NCBI GenBank assembly: GCA_002311455.1
Contig: DCAJ01000060.1
Span: 727-8,124 of the forward strand
Length of the DNA: 7,398 bases
Direction of reading: 5' to 3'
Source of the DNA: Anaerolineales bacterium UBA1136
GTDB lineage: Bacteria; Chloroflexota; Anaerolineae; Anaerolineales; UBA11657
Shown here: piece by piece, positions 1-6,239 of the stretch
How positions within the stretch are numbered: the first letter of the stretch is position 1
Layout: every line of letters begins with the position of its first letter
Notes under the pieces: generated by a model
What the model saw: the letters and a program-made list of their open reading frames with translations, nothing else
Databases searched by the model: none
Told to the model about the DNA's origin: nothing
Position numbers and translations under genes: made by a program

Positions 1-686
1 AGCGAACTATAACCAGTCAAATTAAGCACTTGACGGGCAAAGCCATAACGAGAAACATTCCCAGTGTTCACCAGATGATATACTCCATACGGAGCTTTAT
101 CCACGAGTTCAATTATTGCAGAAGCCAAATCATTAGCATACGTAGGTGCCCCTAATTCATCAGTAACAACCGAAATATCTTGTCCCTGACTTGCTAGATT
201 TAGGATGGCATGAACAAAGTTTTCGCCACCAGCAGCATACATCCATGATGTACGCACAATATAATATCGCTCTAATATATCAACCGTGTACCTCTCGGCT
301 GCAAGCTTAGATTCACCATAAGGATTGATTGGATCTGGAATATCCTGCTCAGTATAGGAATACGGTTTGCTACCATCAAAAACTTCATTTGTGCTAAGTA
401 GTACCATCGCAGCTCCATATCCAGCACAAATATGTGCTAAATTTCTAGTACCTATAGCATTGACCAAGTTTGCCATTTCCGGATTACGAGCACATCCATC
501 TACGTCTGTATAAGCTGCACAGTGTATAACAACATCTATAGACTGACCGTCAAATACATGTCGCACGGATTCTATATCAGTAACATCATATTCTTGTAGA
601 TCTATTGCGGATACTGAGTTTTCCGGTAGCATATCCACTAGAGTTGCTCCCAGTTGTCCTCGAGCACCTGTAATAAAATAACGCAT
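1..686 (-). CDS. rmlD: dTDP-4-dehydrorhamnose reductase (RmlD family), 3' end outside window
   Basis: I translated this partial gene by hand: 228 residues from an ATG at 686, continuing past the left edge. It is a short-chain dehydrogenase of the RmlD type, which in its family reduces dTDP-4-keto-L-rhamnose to dTDP-L-rhamnose with NAD(P)H in the cytoplasm, the last step of rhamnose donor synthesis. The start MRYFITGARGQLG carries the Rossmann nucleotide-binding loop (G7-x-x-G10-x-x-G13). HCAAYTDVD lies at 55-63. The catalytic Thr-Tyr-Lys set is visible as T99, Y123 and K127 (YGESK); the T-to-Y spacing of 24 equals that of the Salmonella enzyme as I remember it. The usual STDYVFDG is STNEVFDG here. 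A related sugar-nucleotide reductase of the same family is possible. The start follows the PLC-like gene by 47 bases on the same strand. No Shine-Dalgarno sequence is visible. Confidence 0.9.
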   Translation of the reverse strand, partial: MRYFITGARGQLGATLVDMLPENSVSAIDLQEYDVTDIESVRHVFDGQSIDVVIHCAAYTDVDGCARNPEMANLVNAIGTRNLAHICAGYGAAMVLLSTNEVFDGSKPYSYTEQDIPDPINPYGESKLAAERYTVDILERYYIVRTSWMYAAGGENFVHAILNLASQGQDISVVTDELGAPTYANDLASAIIELVDKAPYGVYHLVNTGNVSRYGFARQVLNLTGYSS

Positions 687-733
687 ACGTGTTAGTAGTG
701 TTTAATAACGGAAACCAGCTCTGAACGCACTTA

Positions 734-1501
734 TTATACCCTTCCCAAATCTGAGGAGAAGTAATAGTTTAGCATCACAATACTATTGTCTAAGGCTCTT
801 TTTCGGAACTTCTCCAAACTAGTCCTCGACACTCTAGAAAAAATCTTCTCCTCCAGAAGATCGTGACGGAGCAGAATTTCCTCAAAATCCTCAGATTTCC
901 TCCCCATACGAGCAGCAAACACCTCAATAGTTCTAGGAGACGATCCATCCGCAAGTTGTTCCGACAAAAAATTGTGCCATCGATAGAGATATATATTTTC
1001 CACAAACGGAAGCCACTGAGTAGAAAATATATATAATGCAAACTTCTGATTGATATCACCTGGTAAACGTTCGTAATCTCTCTGGTCCAAGAAAGTACGC
1101 AAAATATTATGCAAGAATAGACGCTCTCTAAACTCGCCCCAATTGACCGTCTTACCAAAAACAGGATTGAACACTTCCACTATCCAGGCCTGATCCAGAA
1201 GCAAATGTGCCAAGTACCCGGCTACAAAAGCAGCTCGCACTGATGACAATCGTCGAACATCAGACAGTTCTTTGTGTTTTGCTAACATTTCTTCATGTGC
1301 AATATTTTTTTCAACATTGTCAATGGAGAAAAAATGAGTATCTTCACGAGTGTAACTCGACACCGCCTGAACATCAGGAGCTACGTTGCCAAAAAGAAAA
1401 GCTGAAAGCTCATCAGACAGTAGATTACGAACAAATTTTTGTAATCTAGAGTCATCTAGGATTTCTTCTGCAAGAACAATGTGATAAAAAGGAGTAGGCA
1501 T
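734..1501 (-). CDS. zinc-dependent phospholipase C family protein (PLC/S1-P1 nuclease-like fold)
   Basis: The 255-residue product resembles the zinc-dependent phospholipase C family (Pfam Zn_dep_PLPC) in the short form I associate with Chloroflexota. Candidate metal ligands are H7 (MPTPFYH), D43 (GNVAPD), H56 (DTHFF), H99 and D103 (YLAHLLLD). H99-x3-D103 has the spacing of H118/D122 in Bacillus cereus PLC, and H7 sits in a helix resembling the one holding H14 there. There is no signal peptide: the conserved sequence begins at residue 1, so the N-terminal Trp ligand of secreted PLC is absent. A second H-x3-E pair is not evident (H131 is followed by R135). The protein is therefore probably cytoplasmic and its substrate is unknown; phospholipase activity should not be assumed. 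The ATG at 1501 is the natural start, though no Shine-Dalgarno sequence precedes it. It may be co-transcribed with rmlD downstream and is divergent from the lipoprotein gene. Confidence 0.8.
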   Translation of the reverse strand: MPTPFYHIVLAEEILDDSRLQKFVRNLLSDELSAFLFGNVAPDVQAVSSYTREDTHFFSIDNVEKNIAHEEMLAKHKELSDVRRLSSVRAAFVAGYLAHLLLDQAWIVEVFNPVFGKTVNWGEFRERLFLHNILRTFLDQRDYERLPGDINQKFALYIFSTQWLPFVENIYLYRWHNFLSEQLADGSSPRTIEVFAARMGRKSEDFEEILLRHDLLEEKIFSRVSRTSLEKFRKRALDNSIVMLNYYFSSDLGRV

Positions 1502-1658
1502 GTTTGTATCTAGAGACCATAGGGAAGAATAATCACATGAGAACCAAATGAAATCATTTTCGACAAAATCTGGAACGATGAGTTAGAATAGTAACTTAGA
1601 TTATTAAATTTGTACCGTCAGAGGTATTAAGTTCTAAATCAACGCTGCACATATCGTA
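1502..1658. promoter_or_regulatory. divergent intergenic control region with two short dyads
   Basis: These 157 bases separate two divergent starts, the PLC-like gene to the left and the lipoprotein to the right, so they must hold promoters for both directions unless these genes are expressed from further away. Two inverted repeats are visible: AAATGA-AA-TCATTT at 1546-1559 and AGTTA-GAATAG-TAACT at 1581-1596. On the plus strand, TTGTAC at 1610-1615 followed 17 bases later by TCTAAA is a weak sigma-70-like candidate. I found no convincing minus-strand promoter. The region is very AT-rich, so chance dyads are likely; only the location supports a regulatory role. Confidence 0.4.
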
Positions 1659-3017
1659 ATGAATGTAGAGAATGCAAATCTTAACACACGCATTAAGCAT
1701 ACACTAACAGCCAAGGTCTATATGCCAGTGGCGCTGCTTGCATGTTTCTGCATGGCAGCATGTGGACGACTTAGCGACCAGCAAGCCAATAAACTGCAGA
1801 TTCCCCAGAGCCCTTTGCTTAGGTCCATCGAACGGAAATCTGGACTAATAGCATACGTAGGAATAGATGGAAACATCTACACAATGGATCAAGCAGGAAA
1901 AAATATAGTACAGCTTACCAGTGATGCGACTACAAGTGACGAAAAAGTGCTTTATTATACACATGTTACCTGGGCACCTAATGGACATCAGATTGCATAT
2001 GTGAGTTACAGTGGTTCTAGTATACAAGACATGGAAGCGCATCTGTATGTCAGTGACGCTAATGGCACAAATACCAAAGAGATTTTTGCAAATAATCGCA
2101 TGATTCCAATATTCTTATATTGGGCTCCTAATAGCAAATCTCTTGCTTTCCTAGCAACACAGACTGATGGCGATAGTGGAATACTTCGTCTATCTTCACT
2201 TGATGGACAGGTACCAATTATCTTAGATTCGGGTCAGCCGCTGTTTTGGGCATGGGCACCTTCAAGCAAACGTTTGTTAATCCATAGTAATGGATCAGAT
2301 TACGACTCTAGAATATCTTATCTATATCTTGGAGAAAACATTGTAGAAGAGTCTCTATCAATAAACCCTGCTTCTTTCCAAGCACCAACATTCTCACCTA
2401 AAGGGGATGAAATAATGTTCGCCGGCGTAACAGAAAATGAAGAAAGCGCCATAATAACTCTAAATCGCCTGGATAACCGAAGCAGAACTCTGACAACAAT
2501 CAAAGGAGTTGTAGCCTTCGAGTATTCTCCAAACGGAAAACAAGTTGCTTACATTGATAGCAATAACTCTACTAATTCATGGATCAAAGGCACATTAAAT
2601 GTGATGGGAACTCAAGGCTCAAAGCCACAGAAACTGTCAAGCATAGGAGACAATGTGATAGGATTTTTCTGGTCACCCGATGGTGAAAAGATTGCCTACT
2701 TCAAGTCAGCAGTAAAACAAGAGGAAACTGATGGAATAATCGAACAATTCACCCACTTAGAACTACATGTACTATCTATCATTGACGGAACAAGCAAGAA
2801 TCTTTTTTCTTTTGCACCCACGGAACTATTTGCTGCACTATTACCATATATCGACCAATATCAGCGCACCTTCACCATTTGGTCTCCGGATAGTCAGTAC
2901 TTGACATTTTCTGCATACACTGAGCAAGGCCCTGCAATATTTGTTGCACAAGCTGAAGGCGACTTTGAGCCTAGAATACTGGAGTTTGGTATGTTGTCTG
3001 CCTGGTCATGGAGATAA
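1659..3017 (+). CDS. PD40/TolB-like beta-propeller lipoprotein
   Basis: The product has 452 residues. A charged N-region (R11, K13, K19), a hydrophobic stretch at about 20-34 and a lipobox-like M32-A33-A34-C35 suggest export and lipid attachment at C35; Met at -3 is less usual than Leu. The rest is a chain of PD40/WD40-like blades with the W/F-S/A-P-(D/N)-G/S signature at about 105, 155, 199, 245, 289, 338 and 408 (for example WSPDGEKIAYF at 338-348). The C-terminal LSAWSWR and the N-terminal GLIAYVG (63-69) look like two halves of one more blade, closing a propeller of about eight. Such propellers usually bind proteins or ligands outside the membrane; no enzymatic motif is visible and the partner is unknown. 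Met22 is an alternative start with AAGG nearby, but it would lose the charged N-region. The stop lies 11 bases from that of dcd. Confidence 0.85.
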   Translation: MNVENANLNTRIKHTLTAKVYMPVALLACFCMAACGRLSDQQANKLQIPQSPLLRSIERKSGLIAYVGIDGNIYTMDQAGKNIVQLTSDATTSDEKVLYYTHVTWAPNGHQIAYVSYSGSSIQDMEAHLYVSDANGTNTKEIFANNRMIPIFLYWAPNSKSLAFLATQTDGDSGILRLSSLDGQVPIILDSGQPLFWAWAPSSKRLLIHSNGSDYDSRISYLYLGENIVEESLSINPASFQAPTFSPKGDEIMFAGVTENEESAIITLNRLDNRSRTLTTIKGVVAFEYSPNGKQVAYIDSNNSTNSWIKGTLNVMGTQGSKPQKLSSIGDNVIGFFWSPDGEKIAYFKSAVKQEETDGIIEQFTHLELHVLSIIDGTSKNLFSFAPTELFAALLPYIDQYQRTFTIWSPDSQYLTFSAYTEQGPAIFVAQAEGDFEPRILEFGMLSAWSWR

Positions 3018-3028
3018 ATGCTAATGTG

Positions 3029-3583
3029 CTAAAGCTTGGGTAGGACAATTGATTGCTGTCGTTGATACTTGCCCTTCTTGTCAGCATACGACACCTCACA
3101 TTCACTATCGGATTCGAAGAACAAAACTTGCGCAATACCCTCATTAGCGTAGATTTTTGCTGGCAAAGGCGTTGTATTAGATATTTCGAGTGTGACATAA
3201 CCTTGCCATTCAGGTTCAAATGGTGTGACGTTGACTATAATCCCGCAGCGTGCATAAGTGCTTTTACCAACACATATAGTTAATACACTACGAGGAATAC
3301 GGAAATATTCCACTGTACGTGCAAGAGCAAATGAATTCGGTGGAATGACACATACTTCTCCCCTATAATCCACCATAGAACGCGGATCGAAACTCTTTGG
3401 ATCTACAATTGCAGAATGCACATTAGTAAATATCTTGAACTCATCTGCCACCCGAATATCATAACCATAAGATGAAACCCCATAAGATATGACACCTTCA
3501 CGCACCTGACTAGATTCAAACGGTTCGATCATTGCATGGTCACGCGCCATCTGTGTTATCCAATGATCCGGTCTAATACTCAT
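3029..3583 (-). CDS. dcd: dCTP deaminase
   Basis: This 184-residue enzyme deaminates dCTP to dUTP (in some relatives directly to dUMP), feeding dTMP synthesis in the cytoplasm as a trimeric dUTPase-fold protein. Family blocks are plain: SYGYDIRVADEF (38-49), SFALARTVEYFRIPR (84-98), GKSTYARCG (106-114) and the catalytic block around TLE. By comparison with E. coli Dcd, S108, R112 and catalytic E133 are all present, as are C-terminal nucleotide-binding K172 and Q176 (GKYQRQ). The stretch between R112 and E133 is two residues shorter (TPFEPEW) than in the E. coli and Mycobacterium forms as I recall them, a variant known in many bacteria. Whether it also has dUTPase activity cannot be read from sequence. 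It starts at an ATG with GAGGAG eight bases upstream, lies 68 bases after argS, and is convergent with the lipoprotein gene. Confidence 0.96.
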   Translation of the reverse strand: MSIRPDHWITQMARDHAMIEPFESSQVREGVISYGVSSYGYDIRVADEFKIFTNVHSAIVDPKSFDPRSMVDYRGEVCVIPPNSFALARTVEYFRIPRSVLTICVGKSTYARCGIIVNVTPFEPEWQGYVTLEISNTTPLPAKIYANEGIAQVLFFESDSECEVSYADKKGKYQRQQSIVLPKL

Positions 3584-3591
3584 GATTTTTT

Positions 3592-3597
3592 CTCCTC
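3592..3597 (-). promoter_or_regulatory. strong Shine-Dalgarno of dcd
   Basis: On the minus strand GAGGAG stands eight bases before the dcd ATG. It is the best ribosome binding site in the window and fixes the dcd start. Confidence 0.85.
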
Positions 3598-3651
3598 ATA
3601 TCTATTAATATTACTCGTATAGTACACTGTACGAATATGTATCACGAATCT
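3598..3651 (-). promoter_or_regulatory. argS-dcd spacer with near-perfect dyad, possible dcd promoter/operator
   Basis: The gap between the argS stop and the dcd ribosome site contains GTACACTGTAC at 3622-3632, an 11-base palindrome around a single central base. Its flanks extend the symmetry loosely (CGTATA on the left, GAATATG on the right). On the minus strand, TAATAT (3608-3613) could serve as a -10 box and TTCGTA (3630-3635) as a poor -35 box with a 16-base spacer, which would put the dyad between the boxes as a repressor operator would be. The promoter boxes are weak and this is inference; the palindrome itself is directly visible. It is too short and lacks the T-run needed for an intrinsic terminator. 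Confidence 0.35.
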
Positions 3652-5295
3652 CTACATAGATTCTGGTGCGCTAACACCCAACAAATCCAGAGTACGTGCC
3701 AATCCTATACGCACTGCTCTAACAAGATTTATGCGTGCAAGTGTCAGCGTTAAATTGTCAGCATCTAAAACTTTGCAGTCACTATAAAAGGTATGGAAAC
3801 TACTTGCAAGATCGCGTGCATATGTTGTCAAATAATGCGGGGCCAGCTCACGTACCGCACGATCGATAGTATCTGATAGTTCAAGCAAATTACGCATTAG
3901 CATACGTTCTGACGGATGTATCAAAACATCCACCTTGACATCTTCCAATGAAAAACCTGCAAGTGCTGCCTTTTCCAGAATACTGCATATGCGAGCATGT
4001 GCATACTGAACATAATACACAGGATTCTTGTCAGATTGTTCTCGAGCCAAATCTATATCAAATTCTAGATGGCTTTCTGATGCACGCATAAGCATAAAAA
4101 AGCGCACCACATCAGCACCAACTTCATCAACAAGTTCATCCAAGCTCACAAAGTTACCAGACCTTTTACTCATACGTTCGCCTTTAATATTTACAAACTG
4201 ATGCATGAGAAGCTTGATCTTATCGACCTCATAACCCATCGCCTTAACACCTAGTAGCACATCAGGAAACGAATCCTTGTGATCAGCTCCGAGTACATCT
4301 ACAACCAAGTCAAATTTGCGTTCCATTTTGTTGCAATGATACGCAATATCTGGCAATCTATATGTTGGCTCTCCACTTGATTTCACTATCACTCTATCAT
4401 CTGATCCACCCAATGCTGTAATAGCGAACCACACAGCACCATCTTTATCATAAGCTAACTTTTTCTGTCTAAGTTTGTCCACCACTCTATCCAAAGAACC
4501 ATCTTCATATAACGATTGTTCATTGAATAGCACATCCATCACAATATTAAGTCGGTCTAATGTAAGGTGCTGTTTAGCAGCAATAGACTCTTCTGCAATA
4601 TCTTTAAATGTGTCCCAGTCCTCCTCTATTAGTCCATCAGAATGCTCTTCTATTAGCTGCGCACCTAAAGACACAAGATATTCACCTTGATAATGTTCCT
4701 CCGACAAATGCATGGAACCACCTAGCGACTGTAAATACCTTATCTTCAGCGATTCCCCCAGCCTTCTCATCTGCTGCCCAACATTGTTGTAATAGAATTC
4801 ACGAGTGACTTGGTATCCTGCAGCACTGAGTAAATTAGATAATGTGTCGCCAATGACTCCACCGCGTCCATGCCCTACAGTTAGAGGACCAGTAGGGTTG
4901 GCACTTACAAACTCTACTTGGGCTTTATTATTTAAGTGATGTTCTAAATCTGCAAAACTGGGACCCTCATTAATAACTCGTTCTGCCTGGGAGCACAACC
5001 ATTCTCCAGACAAAGTTATATTTAGAAAACCAGGTACAGATACTGTCGAATCGCCGAGCATTGCACTCTGAGGCAAATGGTTTTGGATTTGATCAGCAAT
5101 ATCTATAGGAGAACAACTCATATGTTTTGAAAGCTGTAGTGGTAACGCAGATGAATAATCACCCCATTCGCGTCTTTTAGGACGAGTCAGATGAATGTAT
5201 GCAGGCAATTGATAAGATGGGAGCTTTCCAGCTTCCTGAGCTAGACACGCGCCACTAAGGATCAAATCTGAAATTTGCTTTGCAAGTAAAGGCAT
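3652..5295 (-). CDS. argS: arginyl-tRNA synthetase
   Basis: This 547-residue class I synthetase charges tRNA-Arg with arginine in the cytoplasm; it is slightly shorter than the 577-residue E. coli enzyme as I remember it. The order is typical: an N-terminal tRNA-recognition domain (about 1-90), the catalytic Rossmann core starting at FVSANPTGPLTVGHGRGG (129-146), the family block EFYYNNVGQQMRRLG (166-180), TYRLPDIAYH (311-320), VLGADHKD (334-341), the KMSKS-type loop ERMSKRSGN (373-381), and a helical DALR anticodon-binding domain ending in the family-typical SAPESM. The HIGH motif reads T139-V-G-H142, with Thr in place of the first His. The ATG at 5295 is directly preceded by an in-frame TAA, which excludes a longer form. 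No Shine-Dalgarno sequence is visible. The gene begins 24 bases after the deacetylase stop, so co-transcription with the glycan genes is plausible. Confidence 0.97.
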   Translation of the reverse strand: MPLLAKQISDLILSGACLAQEAGKLPSYQLPAYIHLTRPKRREWGDYSSALPLQLSKHMSCSPIDIADQIQNHLPQSAMLGDSTVSVPGFLNITLSGEWLCSQAERVINEGPSFADLEHHLNNKAQVEFVSANPTGPLTVGHGRGGVIGDTLSNLLSAAGYQVTREFYYNNVGQQMRRLGESLKIRYLQSLGGSMHLSEEHYQGEYLVSLGAQLIEEHSDGLIEEDWDTFKDIAEESIAAKQHLTLDRLNIVMDVLFNEQSLYEDGSLDRVVDKLRQKKLAYDKDGAVWFAITALGGSDDRVIVKSSGEPTYRLPDIAYHCNKMERKFDLVVDVLGADHKDSFPDVLLGVKAMGYEVDKIKLLMHQFVNIKGERMSKRSGNFVSLDELVDEVGADVVRFFMLMRASESHLEFDIDLAREQSDKNPVYYVQYAHARICSILEKAALAGFSLEDVKVDVLIHPSERMLMRNLLELSDTIDRAVRELAPHYLTTYARDLASSFHTFYSDCKVLDADNLTLTLARINLVRAVRIGLARTLDLLGVSAPESM

Positions 5296-5319
5296 TTATC
5301 GATTCACACAGTCATACTA

Positions 5320-6177
5320 CTAGTTCAACTTTTCCACAGAAATTTCTGTTAAATTAGACAAACCTCTTATAACATGTTCATACAATTCACTCATATACCA
5401 AAACTCATATCCTTGATTTCGTAAGATTGAAATAACTGACTGAAACAATTCAAATGCCTGATCAGCATTTCGTAAATGAGCATAACGTTTCCATCCATGA
5501 ATATTACCTGCGATACGATTAACGTAATAGTCATAAGGATGAGAATCAAATATCACCACGTCTGGCAAAGGAAACAAACGCATTAAAGTCTTGTATGCGT
5601 CGAGCCCCAACAACTTGATATAGCTCATTGACATAACCAACCGAATAGTCGGCAGACAGGTAACTGGCAATTCTATTATCTCATTACCATTATGAACAAA
5701 TCGAAATGGCTGATTTGGCAGATGCAAGTTTGAGTACCCGTATTCATCTAAACGAATCGAAGGAAATATGCTAGCATCATATTTAAATTGATATTCCATC
5801 AATGTACAAATACCGTCTCTATCGATTAATCCATTGGGCGCACGATATCCTAGTGGCTCTACCTCTAGATAATCCCTATAAGCATTAAGGGAATTGTTAA
5901 CTTCCTTGGCAAAATGCTTGGTACTGCGTTCATGAGTGTGCGAATGAACACCAAACTCAAGTGGGATAATCTGGGCCAAATTCCCAATCTCATCACTATA
6001 TTTCTCAATTAGAGACGTCTGTAGATACCCAGTAACTTTAGCGTTGTTTTCTAGAATAATACTCGAGTATCTATCCATCAAATCACGATTGTCAAACATG
6101 CGTACACATCCTCTATCATCCCGAAGATCTGGTTCTATATCCATAGTAATACAAGCGATTTTCTTGCGCAATTTCAC
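5320..6177 (-). CDS. polysaccharide deacetylase family protein (NodB/CE4-like)
   Basis: The 285-residue product has the order of NodB-homology motifs. Motif 1 is TMDIEPD (11-17), in which D13 is the likely base or metal Asp and the usual second Asp is replaced (D-I-E). Motif 2 is H78-S-H-T-H82, giving the metal histidines. Motif 3 is YRAPNG (111-116), with the R-x-P arginine at R112. A late His sits in FDSHPYDY (210-217). Family members hydrolyse N- or O-acetyl groups on glycans or act on related amides. The D-x-E form resembles deacetylases found in exopolysaccharide clusters. No signal peptide or membrane helix is visible, so it may act in the cytoplasm on a lipid- or nucleotide-linked sugar. 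The start is uncertain: GTG at 6177 has GAGG only 2 bases upstream, while TTG two codons later has that GAGG at 8 bases. It lies between a GT2 and argS on the same strand. Confidence 0.86.
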   Translation of the reverse strand: MKLRKKIACITMDIEPDLRDDRGCVRMFDNRDLMDRYSSIILENNAKVTGYLQTSLIEKYSDEIGNLAQIIPLEFGVHSHTHERSTKHFAKEVNNSLNAYRDYLEVEPLGYRAPNGLIDRDGICTLMEYQFKYDASIFPSIRLDEYGYSNLHLPNQPFRFVHNGNEIIELPVTCLPTIRLVMSMSYIKLLGLDAYKTLMRLFPLPDVVIFDSHPYDYYVNRIAGNIHGWKRYAHLRNADQAFELFQSVISILRNQGYEFWYMSELYEHVIRGLSNLTEISVEKLN

Positions 6178-6179
6178 AA

Positions 6180-6183
6180 CCTC
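6180..6183 (-). promoter_or_regulatory. Shine-Dalgarno deciding the deacetylase start
   Basis: GAGG on the minus strand lies 2 bases before the GTG at 6177 but 8 bases before a TTG at 6171-6169 in the same frame. The spacing favours the TTG (protein beginning RKKIACITMD after the initiator), two residues shorter than the GTG form. Confidence 0.45.
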
Positions 6184-6239
6184 AAGGGTGGTTTCACAGT
6201 ACTAGAATACACCTGGGATAGAAAGAGTAATTACAGAAT

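Noticed and set aside
687..733. Possible separate promoter for rmlD in the 47-base gap.
   Set aside because: No convincing promoter boxes or ribosome site; read-through from the PLC-like gene is the simpler view.
843..861. Seven-base inverted repeat ATCTTCT-cctcc-AGAAGAT, followed on the minus strand by a short T-run, resembling an intrinsic terminator.
   Set aside because: It lies inside the coding sequence of the PLC-like gene, encodes an ordinary helix (DLLEEKIF), and its stem is AT-rich and weak.
1207..1449. Open frame on the plus strand inside the PLC-like gene.
   Set aside because: Its product has no recognisable family features and it is antisense to a well-supported gene; the same applies to the other short frames overlapping argS, dcd, the lipoprotein and the GT2.
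3018..3028. Possible bidirectional terminator between the convergent lipoprotein and dcd genes.
   Set aside because: The 11-base gap and its flanks show no stable stem with a T-run, so any terminator is not recognisable here.
6178..6239. Possible promoter or hairpin between the GT2 and the deacetylase (AACC...GGTT arms, repeated TTTCAC, GTAATTAC).
   Set aside because: Arms are only four bases, the repeats are short, and no paired -35/-10 boxes stand out.
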